Positions 33,532 to 42,784 of a stretch of DNA of 64,000 nt are shown here, piece after piece. How positions within the stretch are numbered: the first letter of the stretch is position 1; every line of letters begins with the position of its first letter. This DNA is from SIG622 sp045652245 (GTDB lineage Bacteria > Bacillota > Clostridia > Oscillospirales > CAG-382): NCBI GenBank assembly GCA_045652245.1, contig JAZRTY010000042.1:1-64000 (forward strand), written 5' to 3'. The notes beneath the pieces were generated by a model. That model saw only the letters and a list, made by a program, of their open reading frames with translations. It ran no database searches and had not been told where the DNA came from. The position numbers and the translations under genes were made by a program.

Positions 33532-33621
33532 TCAATATACGTCCTTGATTTTTATATACGTTTTATTTTACAACAAATAAATTTAAAAAGCAATAAAGAA
33601 ACAGTAAACATTTATATAAAC

Positions 33622-33652
33622 AAGGGGTTGCGTTTTTACAACCCCTCGATTT
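33622..33652. terminator. Terminator of the MATE transporter gene
   Basis: GGGGTTG / CAACCCC with a TA-rich loop, T-rich on both flanks. Confidence 0.7.
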
Positions 33653-33656
33653 TATA

Positions 33657-35048
33657 TCAGACCGTTTTATCTACTATATTATTCAGCCAAACTCCCTTTT
33701 TAACAAGTATAAATCCGATTACACCTTTAATTATTTCAAGTCCCTGGATTATGGCATAAAGCGGTACAACCGGAACAGCCGTATATCTTGAAAGTACATA
33801 TGCCAACGACATCGAAATACACCACATAAATACGCTGTCGAAAAGGAAGGTGATAAAAGTCTTGCCACCCGAACGGAGTGTAAAATACGCAGAGTGAACA
33901 AATCCGTTTACCGGCATAAGAACAGCACAAATAATAAGGAATTCACACGCAAGAGTCTTTACTGTATCGGTTGTGTTGTAAATTTCGGGAATAAACGGAG
34001 CAAGTACTGCCATAATTGCACCTATTATAAAGCAAAGCACTACAACAATCGCAAGCAGACGGGTATCATCCTCTCTTGCTTTTCTGAGATCCCCTGCCCC
34101 TAAGTGCTGACCGATTATTATAGAGATTGTAGTTCCGAAAGCAAAGAAAGAGCAGAAGAACAAGTTAGAAACAGTCTGGCTGATATTGAGAGCCGAAACA
34201 ACCTCAAGACCCCTTACCGAGTAGCACTGCATAAGCGACGCCATACCAAGTGCCCAGAGCATTTCGTTCATCATAAGAGGAGTTCCTCTTTTAATTATTC
34301 CGAGAACGAGGTCCTTCGGAATAGCTAAAGTCTTGTAGGCGCCGATTATAAATTTATTTTTATCTTTGTTTGCGTGGGTCCAGAAAACTACAATAAAACA
34401 CTCGGTAAATCTTGCAATTACAGTAGCAATTGCAGCGCCGACAATGCCAAGCTCGGGGGCACCGAACTTTCCGAAGATAAGTACGTAGTTCAGAAAAACA
34501 TTCACAATAACTGCACAAACGCCCGAAAGCATCGGAATAAAGGATTCCCCTGTTTCCCTCAATGTTCCTGCATACATCTGCATTAGTGCAAAGGGAATTA
34601 CCTGTAACAGCATTACCGCTATATACTGCTTGCCGTATTCAAGAGTTTTTGCTACATCAAGTCCCTCCTGACTTTCATGAAGAAAGAGTGATATAAGCTC
34701 AGACGGAAACACCAGAAAAAGCAGAATGGCAATAAGTGATATAATTGATACAATTATAAGTTTTGCTCTGAAGGTGTTTCTTACCCCCTCGGTATCTCCT
34801 TTACCAAAATATTGGGCTGTGAAAATTCCTGCACAGGAAATACCACCGAAGATACATATGTTGAAAACCCAGATCAGCTCATTTACAATAGCCACACCCG
34901 ACATCTGCTCGGTACCGATTTGCCCTACCATTATATTATCAATAAGACTTACAAAGTTCGTTATTACATTCTGAATGAGAATAGGAATTGTGATTGCAAA
35001 AATTCTGCGATAGAATGCCTTGTCGCCGATAAAAGTATTTATTGTCAT
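33657..35048 (-). CDS. MATE-family multidrug/cation efflux transporter
   Basis: About 463 residues with 12 predicted transmembrane helices in two repeats; first helix after KAFYRRIFAITIPILIQNVITNF with the typical IDNIMVGQ segment, and MYAGTLRETGES in the middle. ATG at 35048 is placed 8 bp after GAAAGGACT. It probably exports organic cations using Na+ or H+; the substrate is unknown. It stands alone. Confidence 0.92.
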   Translation of the reverse strand: MTINTFIGDKAFYRRIFAITIPILIQNVITNFVSLIDNIMVGQIGTEQMSGVAIVNELIWVFNICIFGGISCAGIFTAQYFGKGDTEGVRNTFRAKLIIVSIISLIAILLFLVFPSELISLFLHESQEGLDVAKTLEYGKQYIAVMLLQVIPFALMQMYAGTLRETGESFIPMLSGVCAVIVNVFLNYVLIFGKFGAPELGIVGAAIATVIARFTECFIVVFWTHANKDKNKFIIGAYKTLAIPKDLVLGIIKRGTPLMMNEMLWALGMASLMQCYSVRGLEVVSALNISQTVSNLFFCSFFAFGTTISIIIGQHLGAGDLRKAREDDTRLLAIVVVLCFIIGAIMAVLAPFIPEIYNTTDTVKTLACEFLIICAVLMPVNGFVHSAYFTLRSGGKTFITFLFDSVFMWCISMSLAYVLSRYTAVPVVPLYAIIQGLEIIKGVIGFILVKKGVWLNNIVDKTV

Positions 35049-35156
35049 ATTTAGTCCTTTCAAATTTCATTTCTGAAAACACAACAACAATCCTACCACA
35101 TAACGGCTTTGTTTTCAATAGGCTTCTCTAAAAGTTTACAAATTGTATTCAATAAA

Positions 35157-35196
35157 AAAAGGATGACCTGTAAGCATTGTGTCATCCTTTTTTGTG
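35157..35196. terminator. Bidirectional terminator
   Basis: AAAGGATGAC / GTCATCCTTT around a 12-nt loop, with A- and T-runs outside; serves the ZIP gene. Confidence 0.8.
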
Positions 35197-35946
35197 TTAC
35201 AGAAAAGCATCAAAGGCCAGCATAATACAAAAGCCTGCAAGCATTGCATAGGTGATGCTGCAGCAATGTGACTTTTCGTGAAGCGAGGGAATCATATCAT
35301 CATTGATAATGTACAGCATTGTCCCGGCTGCAAAGGCAAGTCCGAAGCTCACAAGTGAGCTGAAAAACGTGAGCGCAAAGTAACCGAGAATTGTCCCCAC
35401 TATTTCAACAACTCCCGTACCGAGTGCTATAAGAAATGCTTTCCTTGCCGAAAAACCGATTGAAATCATCGGAGAAATAACCACCATTCCTTCGGGGAGA
35501 TTCTGAAGTGCAATACCTGACGCAACAGTCAGCGCCTTCAGGGTGTCACCACTTGCAAAGCCAACTCCTGCAGCAATTCCCTCGGGAAAATTATGAATTG
35601 CAATAGCAGCAACAAAGAGCAGAACGCTGTAAAAATGTTTACTGTCCTTTTTTTCATAAGGGTGATCAATAAGCGAAAGTATATGAGGAACCGTTTTCTG
35701 AAGGACAGTAAGAAGCGCCGCACCTGTAAACACACCCAGAATTGTAGTTATAACTCCGTATTCCCCACCTGCCTCAATTGCAGGCACAATCAGCCCGAAG
35801 GAAGCTGCAGCCAGCATAACACCTGCTGCAAAGGCAAGAATTATGCCCCCGAATCTTTTTGACAATCCTTTGAATAAATAACCTATTACAGCTCCAAAAA
35901 TCGTCGCCCCACCGACCCCCAGCGCTGCAAGATATACTATTTGCAT
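35197..35946 (-). CDS. ZIP-family divalent metal transporter
   Basis: About 249 residues from ATG at 35946 (AAAAGGAGAATAGT upstream). Eight transmembrane helices; AIHNFPEGIAAGVGF (helix 4) and ALQNLPEGMVVISPM (helix 5) are the paired metal-binding HNxPEG/QNxPEG motifs. It should import zinc or a related divalent ion. A stretch HEKSHC near residue 230 is a further metal-binding candidate. Confidence 0.92.
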   Translation of the reverse strand: MQIVYLAALGVGGATIFGAVIGYLFKGLSKRFGGIILAFAAGVMLAAASFGLIVPAIEAGGEYGVITTILGVFTGAALLTVLQKTVPHILSLIDHPYEKKDSKHFYSVLLFVAAIAIHNFPEGIAAGVGFASGDTLKALTVASGIALQNLPEGMVVISPMISIGFSARKAFLIALGTGVVEIVGTILGYFALTFFSSLVSFGLAFAAGTMLYIINDDMIPSLHEKSHCCSITYAMLAGFCIMLAFDAFL

Positions 35947-36173
35947 ACTATTCTCCTTTTCGCCGCCACTTGTGACGGCACAAAAGCTTGTGAAAATTAT
36001 TGGCATTACGCCGATATTATATTATGTATGAGACTTTCAAAATGTTGAAGCAAAGTGAAAAAGTAATCTGAATTTTTGCTGAAAATTTATCCAAAGCTAT
36101 TGCAAAATTCTTCCAAAAGAAGTATAATTATACGGTATTTGATTTTTCTTTTATAAAGTCCTGAATCGGAGGT

Positions 36174-37907
36174 ATGGTAACAAAAATGAAAAAAGTACTG
36201 AAATATCTAAGACCATATATGATTTTTGCAATTCTGGCACCTCTTACTATGATAGCAGAGGTTACAATCGACCTTCAGATGCCGAAATACATGTCAACAA
36301 TAGTAAACAGCGGAGTTCTCTTGAGTGACCTTAATGTCGTAGTGCAGGTAGGTCTTAAAATGATAGGGCTCTCGGTGCTTGGAGGACTCTCCGGTATTCT
36401 TTCTGCCACCTTCGGTTCTATCGCCTCGCAGCGCTTCGGAAACGACCTGCGTACCGATACCTACCGTAGAATTATGAGTCTTTCTCCCGAACAGACCGAC
36501 AAGTTTACAACCGGTTCACTTGTAACACGAATCACAAATGACGTACTGCAGGTACAGAACTTCATAAATATGTTGCTTCGTATGTTTGTACGTGCGCCTA
36601 TGTTCTTTGTAGGTGGTATAATTATGATGATAGGGCTTGACCTTCAGTTTACAACCGTTGTTGCGATAGCCTTCCCTCTTTTGCTTATAACGGTAGTTTG
36701 CACGGTTGTAAAAACAAATCCTATGTTCAAGGTTGTACAGGAAAAGCTCGACAAGGTAAACTCGGTTGTTATGGAAAATGTTGAGGGTTCAAGAGTTGTA
36801 AAGGCGTATGTGCGTGAAAAGCACGAAATAGAGCGTTTTGAAAACGCTAACAACGACCTTTGTGACAAAAACCTCAAGGTACAATACACACTTGCAATTA
36901 TGCATCCGGTTATAATGGCGATAATGAATATTTCGGTTCTTGCCATTATCTATATCGGAGGCTTCCAGGTGGAGGCAAAGGAATTGCTTGTAGGTGACGT
37001 TATGGCTGCAGTAAACTACGTTACGCAGATTCTTTTCTCTGTAATGATGATTACTATGATTTTCCAGATGATATCCCGTGCCACAGCTTCTGCAGGAAGA
37101 ATCTGCGAGGTGCTTGAAACTAACCCTGCAATAATTGGTGGAAACGAGACCTTGTCAGACGATATATCCGAAATAGAATTCCGTAACGTATGCTTCAAAT
37201 ATCCGAATACAACCGGTAAAGACATTCTTTCGGATATAAGCCTTAAAATATCAAAGGGCGAAAATGTTGCCTTCCTCGGCTCGACAGGTGCCGGCAAAAC
37301 AACCCTCGTTTCACTTCTGGCAAGGTATTATGACGTAACCGGCGGTGAAATACTTATCAACGGCAAAAACATAAAAGAATATACCCTCAAATCACTTCGT
37401 GATAAAATCGGTTATGTTCTTCAAAAGAGCGAGCTCTTTTCGGGTACCGTTACCGAAAATATCCGTTGGGGCGACGAAAATGCCATATCGGAGCAGGTAC
37501 AGCAGAGTGCGAAAATTGCGCAGGCAGACGATTTTATAAGTGATTTTATAAACGGCTACGACACGATAATTGGTGAAAAGGGTGCTTCCCTTTCGGGCGG
37601 TCAGAAGCAAAGAGTTTCTATTGCACGTTCTATTATGAAGAATCCCGAGGTTCTCATTTTCGACGACAGCACCTCTGCTCTTGACCTTGCAACCGAGGCA
37701 AGGCTGCACGCAGCGCTCAGGGAAAATCTTTCGGATACTACCGTTATTATGATAGCACAGAGAATTGCAAGTATCAAGAAGTGCGACAGGATTTTCGTGC
37801 TTGAGGACGGAAAAATAGCAGAGAGCGGTACGCACAGCGAGCTTCTTGAAAATAGTGAGGTTTACCTCGATATTTACAATTCACAGCTTGGCTCGGATAA
37901 CGCCTGA
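36174..37907 (+). CDS. ABC exporter, half-transporter with degenerate ATP site
   Basis: A 577-residue membrane-ATPase fusion: six transmembrane helices (about 1-310) and an ABC domain with GSTGAGKTT (Walker A) and LSGGQ. Walker B ends FDDSTSALD, so the catalytic glutamate is aspartate, and the switch histidine is Gln (MIAQRIAS). These are marks of the non-hydrolytic half of heterodimeric exporters. The start may be ATG 36174 or 36186; GGAGG is only 1 bp from the first and 13 from the second. The partner gene follows after 15 bp. Confidence 0.92.
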   Translation: MVTKMKKVLKYLRPYMIFAILAPLTMIAEVTIDLQMPKYMSTIVNSGVLLSDLNVVVQVGLKMIGLSVLGGLSGILSATFGSIASQRFGNDLRTDTYRRIMSLSPEQTDKFTTGSLVTRITNDVLQVQNFINMLLRMFVRAPMFFVGGIIMMIGLDLQFTTVVAIAFPLLLITVVCTVVKTNPMFKVVQEKLDKVNSVVMENVEGSRVVKAYVREKHEIERFENANNDLCDKNLKVQYTLAIMHPVIMAIMNISVLAIIYIGGFQVEAKELLVGDVMAAVNYVTQILFSVMMITMIFQMISRATASAGRICEVLETNPAIIGGNETLSDDISEIEFRNVCFKYPNTTGKDILSDISLKISKGENVAFLGSTGAGKTTLVSLLARYYDVTGGEILINGKNIKEYTLKSLRDKIGYVLQKSELFSGTVTENIRWGDENAISEQVQQSAKIAQADDFISDFINGYDTIIGEKGASLSGGQKQRVSIARSIMKNPEVLIFDDSTSALDLATEARLHAALRENLSDTTVIMIAQRIASIKKCDRIFVLEDGKIAESGTHSELLENSEVYLDIYNSQLGSDNA

Positions 37908-37922
37908 AGGGAGTGAAAAATA

Positions 37923-39857
37923 ATGAATAATGCACCAAGAAAAGCTCCTGCACAGGATATTCGCCCAATCGGTGGTCCGGGTGGTCCCGGAGGCCCAAGA
38001 CGCGGCGGCCCTCACGGCGCTATGCTCAATATGGAAAAGCCAAAGGACGCAAAGAAAACACTTGTAAAGCTTATTGCCTATATCGGAAAAAGCAAGTATG
38101 TTGTTCTGGGCTTGCTTTCTGTAATGATAATTACAACTCTTTTAAATCTTGCAGGCCCTGCAATCCAGCAAAAAGCAATTGACGCAATTACAATATATAC
38201 GCAGGAAGAACGCGCAGCGATTATCGCTGAAAATCCCGCTGCAAACCCTTTACTTAATGTTGATTTTGCAGCGCTGCAGCTCAATCTTATTATTCTTGCA
38301 ATAATTTATGCTGCAAGTTCCATTCTTTCATATTTCCAGAGTATTTATTCTGCAAGGCTTTCGCAAAGTACTGTACGCACAATGCGTCACGACTTGTTTT
38401 CAAAGCTTGAAAGGCTACCTGTAAGGTTTTTTGATACCCACAGATTCGGCGACATAATGAGCCGTCTTACAAATGATACCGAAAACATATCAATGACAAT
38501 CTCCCAATCTATCGGCTCGCTGTTTTCGGGTGTAATAACTATCATAGGAACAGTTATAATAATGCTTTCCTACAGCCCTCTTATGACTCTTGTGAGTCTT
38601 CTTACCGTACCTCTTACCTTGCTTGTAACACTTAAGCTTTCAAAGTTTATGCGTCGTTACTTCAAGGCTCAGCAAACACTTCTCGGTGAGCTTAACAGCC
38701 GTGTTGAGGAAACAGTAACAGGCTACAAAACGGTTATTGCCTTCGGCAGAGAGGAAAAGGTAATAGAGGACTTTGCCAAAACAAGCAAAAATTTAGCAAA
38801 GGCAGGTATCAAGGCAAATATTTTCGGTGGAGTCATGGGCCCACTTATGAACGTAATCGGAAATATCGGATATCTTCTTGTTGCAGTTGCAGGCGGTTAT
38901 CTTGCAATTAAAACAGCAGGCACCGAGCACGCGATAAGCGTCGGTATGATTCAGGCATTCCTGCTTTATTCAAAGCAGTTCACAAGACCTATAAACGAGA
39001 TTGCAAACCAATATGCTGCAATTCAGACAGCTATTGCAGGTGCAGAACGAGTTTTTGAAATTCTCGATTCTTCCGATGAAATTGACGAGGGGAAAATAGT
39101 GCTTTCCGGAAATGATATTACCGGTAAAGTTGATTTTAACAACCTTGAATTTTCCTATGTTGAGGGCGAGCCTGTCCTTAAGAACTTTAATCTCTCGGTA
39201 AGCCCCGGACAGAAAATTGCAATCGTCGGAAAGACGGGAGCCGGAAAGACAACCGTTGCAAATCTTCTTACGCGTTTTTACGAGCTGAATGGTGGCGAAA
39301 TTCTGCTTGACGGCAGGAACATCAACGAAATTTCCAAGGAAAGCCTGCGTAAAAATATCGCTGTTGTTCTTCAGGATACCGTACTTTTCTCTGATACAAT
39401 ACGCAACAATATAAAATACGGCAACGAAAACGCAACAGATGAAATGATAGTAGAGGCTGCAAAGAGTGCTAATATGCATTCTTACATTGAAAGACTGCCA
39501 AAAGGTTATGACACCGTGCTTACAGAGGGCGGAAGCAATCTTTCCCAGGGACAAAGACAGCTACTCTCAATTGCAAGAGCCTTTATTGCAGACCCGAAGA
39601 TTCTCATTCTTGACGAGGCAACCTCAAGTGTTGACACACGAACCGAGGTTCATATTCAGAACGCTTTTGCAAAGCTTCTGAAAGGCAGAACAAGTCTTAT
39701 TATTGCTCACAGGCTCTCAACCATAAAGGATGCAGATATGATAATCGTTGTGGATAACGGTACTGTTGCAGAATGTGGAAGTCACGAGGAGCTGCTCGCA
39801 AAGGGCGGCAGCTACAGTAAGCTTTACCAGTCTCAGTACGCAGGCTTTGCAACCTGA
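37923..39857 (+). CDS. ABC exporter, partner half-transporter with canonical ATP site
   Basis: A 644-residue half-transporter with a glycine/proline/arginine-rich N-terminal tail (residues 12-35, GGPGGPGGPRRGG), six transmembrane helices with a 30-residue extracellular loop after helix 1, and an ABC domain with GKTGAGKTT, LILDEATSSVD and IIAHRLST. Its signature is LSQGQ rather than LSGGQ. Together with the preceding gene this gives one complete and one degenerate ATP site, as in TM287/288 or BmrCD. Likely a multidrug or peptide exporter. GGGAGTGAAAAATA-ATG. Confidence 0.93.
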   Translation: MNNAPRKAPAQDIRPIGGPGGPGGPRRGGPHGAMLNMEKPKDAKKTLVKLIAYIGKSKYVVLGLLSVMIITTLLNLAGPAIQQKAIDAITIYTQEERAAIIAENPAANPLLNVDFAALQLNLIILAIIYAASSILSYFQSIYSARLSQSTVRTMRHDLFSKLERLPVRFFDTHRFGDIMSRLTNDTENISMTISQSIGSLFSGVITIIGTVIIMLSYSPLMTLVSLLTVPLTLLVTLKLSKFMRRYFKAQQTLLGELNSRVEETVTGYKTVIAFGREEKVIEDFAKTSKNLAKAGIKANIFGGVMGPLMNVIGNIGYLLVAVAGGYLAIKTAGTEHAISVGMIQAFLLYSKQFTRPINEIANQYAAIQTAIAGAERVFEILDSSDEIDEGKIVLSGNDITGKVDFNNLEFSYVEGEPVLKNFNLSVSPGQKIAIVGKTGAGKTTVANLLTRFYELNGGEILLDGRNINEISKESLRKNIAVVLQDTVLFSDTIRNNIKYGNENATDEMIVEAAKSANMHSYIERLPKGYDTVLTEGGSNLSQGQRQLLSIARAFIADPKILILDEATSSVDTRTEVHIQNAFAKLLKGRTSLIIAHRLSTIKDADMIIVVDNGTVAECGSHEELLAKGGSYSKLYQSQYAGFAT

Positions 39858-39861
39858 CATT

Positions 39862-39898
39862 TTTCGGTGCGTAGCTACGGCTACGCACCTTTTTGTTA
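39862..39898 (+). terminator. Terminator of the ABC operon, copy 1 of a repeated hairpin
   Basis: GGTGCGTAGC / GCTACGCACC followed by TTTTTG. The hairpin with its flanks (TTTTTCGG before, TTAAAGYTAC after) recurs at 40162-40206. Confidence 0.85.
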
Positions 39899-39905
39899 AA
39901 GCTAC

Positions 39906-40160
39906 TTGACAAAAAACAAAAATAATGTTATAATCCTTATGCCACATAAACTTAATTATTATGGGTTTTTGTGGCAATTTTTATAAATTTGTTCAACCAT
40001 CACAAACCCAAACCATATATTACTATACATAATAGTTTAACAACAAACCGACCATACGAGTAATGAATTTGGTAAAAGCGCAAATTCGACTCGTATGGTT
40101 TTTCATTTTCATTTATGGTTTACCATTTTTAAGTTTGTGTGGCAACAAATCGGAATTTGC
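39906..40160 (+). ncRNA. Candidate structured RNA of about 200 nt
   Basis: Promoter TTGACA (39906-39911), 17 bp, TATAAT (39929-39934). The transcript would begin near TGCCACATAAACTTA, which pairs with TAAGTTTGTGTGGCA at about 40130-40145. Nested inside are AAACCATA/TATGGTTT and a long stem CCATACGAGT/ACTCGTATGG extended by GAATTTG/CAAATTC (about 40046-40100). No ribosome site or frame is seen. The rod-like fold recalls 6S RNA in outline, but no specific family match is claimed; a MITE-like palindromic element is the alternative. Confidence 0.5.
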
Positions 40161-40161
40161 G

Positions 40162-40200
40162 TTTTTCGGTGCGTAGCTACGGCTACGCACTTTTTATTAA
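40162..40200 (+). terminator. Second copy of the repeated hairpin terminator
   Basis: GTGCGTAGC / GCTACGCAC plus TTTTTATT, identical in its stem to the hairpin at 39862. It ends the candidate RNA transcript just before the protease gene. Confidence 0.75.
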
Positions 40201-40220
40201 AGTTACAGGAGGAATGAATT

Positions 40221-40808
40221 TTGAATTACGCTTATTACGGAGCTTACAAAAAAACACGCGATCTGGCGTGGCTTATTCTGAAAAATGAAAATGTTTCGAC
40301 CATCCCCGTTCCTGTCGTGGATATCTGCACAAAGCTCGGGGTATGCGTGAAAAATTTTGACCCAAAGCATGGGGAGAAGGGAATGGTTATAAATCTTTTC
40401 GGCAAGCCTCATATTTTTGTCGACAGAAAGCTATCTATCCCGGAAAAACGTTACATAATCGCCCACGAACTCGGACATCTGTTGCTCGGACATATGAAGG
40501 ATTTTAATATGCTTATGTATTACGATTATAAGCCCAAGAAACACGACTTAGAGGACGATGCAAGCTCATTTGCAACAAGACTTCTGTCCCCTGCTTGTGT
40601 GATTAACAGCTGTAATTGCCAGACCTGGCAGGGTATTGAAAGACTCTGTGGCATTCCGGAGAGTATTGCAAAGATACGCATAACACGTCTGAGAACACTG
40701 AGAAATAGAAACAAGTTTCTCAGTTCAAACCTTGAAAAAGAGGTTTTCTCAAATTTTGAATCCTTCATACAGAATTTCAATGACAACCCGAATCCTGATA
40801 ATGAATAA
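40221..40808 (+). CDS. ImmA/IrrE-family metalloprotease
   Basis: A 195-residue protein starting at TTG, 8 bp after AGGAGGA. The zinc-binding HELGH is at residues 82-86 within YIIAHELGHLLLGH, followed by DLEDDASSFATRLLSPA, which supplies the third ligand. ImmA-type proteases cleave cognate XRE repressors, often on phage or ICE regions. No XRE partner is adjacent here; the XRE at 11.7-12.05 kb in the mobile element is distant, so a link is speculative. Confidence 0.9.
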   Translation: MNYAYYGAYKKTRDLAWLILKNENVSTIPVPVVDICTKLGVCVKNFDPKHGEKGMVINLFGKPHIFVDRKLSIPEKRYIIAHELGHLLLGHMKDFNMLMYYDYKPKKHDLEDDASSFATRLLSPACVINSCNCQTWQGIERLCGIPESIAKIRITRLRTLRNRNKFLSSNLEKEVFSNFESFIQNFNDNPNPDNE

Positions 40809-40811
40809 TAA

Positions 40812-40860
40812 AAAATCTGCAGTACCCACAATTTATGGGTGCTGCAGAAATTTTTGACAG
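40812..40860 (+). terminator. Terminator of the ImmA/IrrE gene
   Basis: CTGCAGTACCCA / TGGGTGCTGCAG with one mismatch and an 8-nt loop, then AAATTTTTG. Confidence 0.75.
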
Positions 40861-40872
40861 CATTTTCAGCCT

Positions 40873-41098
40873 TTCGGAACAAAAGACGAAGTCAAACAAA
40901 ACAATTTAAAATATTTCTAAATCATTCTATACAATACTTTCTAAAACACAATACCATCTATAATACACGCTTTAACCAAAGTTTTGTATATCCGGTTACA
41001 TCCGTAACCCTTCGTATCACATTTCCGAATTTTTCGTTCAGCTAAAATTTCTTCTGTCACGGACCAACAGACAAATACTTCGTCTTTTGTCCCGAAAG
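40873..41098. repeat. MITE-like segment with 20-bp inverted ends
   Basis: TTTCGGAACAAAAGACGAAG at the left and CTTCGTCTTTTGTCCCGAAA at the right are inverted copies with one mismatch, enclosing about 185 bp without a gene. This is a possible non-autonomous element remnant. The remaining intergenic DNA up to 41,195 holds nothing else recognised. Confidence 0.45.
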
Positions 41099-41196
41099 CA
41101 ATTAAGATTGAATCCGGCTCTCGCTCGGTCTTTCTTTTTGCTTCACAGATAGTATATGCGATGGTACAGATTTTATTACGGTAATTTTTGGAAAAA

Positions 41197-41232
41197 ACAA
41201 AAGAGACATAAAACCTTATGTCTCTTTTATTT
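41197..41232. terminator. Terminator of prs
   Basis: AAAAGAGACATAA / TTATGTCTCTTTT with a 4-nt loop; runs of A and T on both sides. Confidence 0.85.
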
Positions 41233-41243
41233 TTATATAAATT

Positions 41244-42359
41244 TTAAAAATTTTTATCAGCAAGAAGTGCTTTGATTTTGGTTGTGGGGCTGAGAAGAAG
41301 ATTGATTGACTTATTGATATTAACAGCCTCAATATAATAAGCGATATACTTAAGGATATTAACCTCTGTAAACCACTCGCGGCTCTTGAGGTCCTCGGGA
41401 AGATATGTTGAGTTTGTAACGAAAATCTTATCGAACATACCCTTCTTATAGTATTCGTCAAAGTGGTCAAGTCCCTTATTGAAAAGCCCGAAAGTAAAGA
41501 AACCGTAAATTCTTCTTGCGCCCTTTGCTTTAAGCAGGTCCATAACGTGAGTAAAGGATTCACCGGAAGCTATAATATCGTCAACCACGATAATATCCTT
41601 ACCGTTTACGTCGTCACCAAGATATTCATGAGCTACAATCGGATTTCTTCCGTCAACAACTACTGTGTAGTCACGACGCTTATAGAACATAGAAAGCGGA
41701 ACTCCGAGTACTGAAGAGAAGTACATTCCACGGTTGAGAGCACCCTCGTCGGGAGACACCACAACAAGGTTGTTCTTGTCGATATCCTCTTCAGTATTGA
41801 GAAGCTTCTTAATCATCTGATATGTAGGCATAAGATTGTCAAAGCCGTTTATCGGAATTGCGTTACGAACTCTGTCATCATGAGCATCAAAGGTCATGAT
41901 TGTTGATACACCCATATTTACAAGGTCTGCTAAGAATACTGCACAGTCAAGAGATTCCCTTGCTGTCTTTCTGTGCTGACGTCCCTCATAAAGCATCGGC
42001 ATTACAAGAGTGATTCTTGCAGCTTTTCCGCCGATTGCGGCGATAATACGCTTGATGTCCTGATAGTGGTCATCAGGGCTCATCGGAACCTTCTGACCGT
42101 ACATTGTGTACTCTGTTTCCTTGCTGTGATTGAAGCAGTCAGCTACGATAAATACGTCCTTGCCGCGCAAAGAATCTGTAACGATTGCTTTTGCTTCACC
42201 GGTACCGAATCTTGAAAAAACCGCATCAATTACATAATTCGGCTCTTCTTTTCTCCATTCACCAATGTAGTTTGCAATTCTCTTACACATTTCTTCGGTA
42301 CCTTTTGTACCAATAATGGCAAGCTCGCCAAAGGGGATTTCTTTTGACAAATCCGGCAT
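41244..42359 (-). CDS. prs: Ribose-phosphate pyrophosphokinase
   Basis: About 371 residues from ATG at 42359, 8 bp after TTGGAGGAC. It makes PRPP from ribose 5-phosphate and ATP. Features: MPMLYEGRQHRK (ATP-binding flexible loop), FDAHDDRV (metal-binding), VVVSPDEGALNRG, and the PRPP loop DIIVVDDIIASGES. It is longer than the usual 310-320 residues and diverges from the canonical signature (YARQDRK), as in a subset of Firmicute paralogues. Whether a second classical prs exists elsewhere cannot be seen. Confidence 0.9.
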   Translation of the reverse strand: MPDLSKEIPFGELAIIGTKGTEEMCKRIANYIGEWRKEEPNYVIDAVFSRFGTGEAKAIVTDSLRGKDVFIVADCFNHSKETEYTMYGQKVPMSPDDHYQDIKRIIAAIGGKAARITLVMPMLYEGRQHRKTARESLDCAVFLADLVNMGVSTIMTFDAHDDRVRNAIPINGFDNLMPTYQMIKKLLNTEEDIDKNNLVVVSPDEGALNRGMYFSSVLGVPLSMFYKRRDYTVVVDGRNPIVAHEYLGDDVNGKDIIVVDDIIASGESFTHVMDLLKAKGARRIYGFFTFGLFNKGLDHFDEYYKKGMFDKIFVTNSTYLPEDLKSREWFTEVNILKYIAYYIEAVNINKSINLLLSPTTKIKALLADKNF

Positions 42360-42575
42360 TTTTGTGTCCTCCAAAAAATAAATTTTCCGTATAAAACATC
42401 CAATTAGATTATACCAAATCTGTCGATTGTTGTCAAGGTATCAAATAACGTTTTTATCAAGGATAGAAAATATTTTTTGTGTATTTTGACGAGAGTCTTC
42501 GTCAGGATTTGATTTTTTATTTAATAGCCTTTCGGGAGTGCCGGGTAGAAAAATTAATGCAAATACCGGTAAAAT

Positions 42576-42604
42576 TTGACAAAAAGTGAAATATATGGTA
42601 TAAT
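42576..42604 (+). promoter_or_regulatory. Promoter of the SleB-like hydrolase
   Basis: TTGACA, 17 bp, TATAAT. The leader before the start codon is about 175 bp; the 42,360-42,785 gap holds no other gene. Confidence 0.8.
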
Positions 42605-42784
42605 TTAGAATTATGAATGAAAAAATAAAGTAACTCAAAGCAAATAAACACCATAAATTGTGATTTTACCGTCACAAAACATGCACAAAAGATTTGTAAA
42701 AATAAACAGATTAAGCTCTCACAGAACACAGCCTTTTGGGTAAGCAAAAGTGAAGAGCCAACTGAATATGGAGGAATTTTATTT

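Noticed and set aside
39862..40206. Repeated GTGCGTAGC hairpins as insertion-sequence ends
   Set aside because: Each copy is itself a complete terminator; no transposase lies between, and the enclosed DNA has its own promoter and RNA-like stems.
42360..42784. A riboswitch in the long leader of the SleB-like gene
   Set aside because: No recognised riboswitch core or strong ordered stems ahead of a terminator could be made out.
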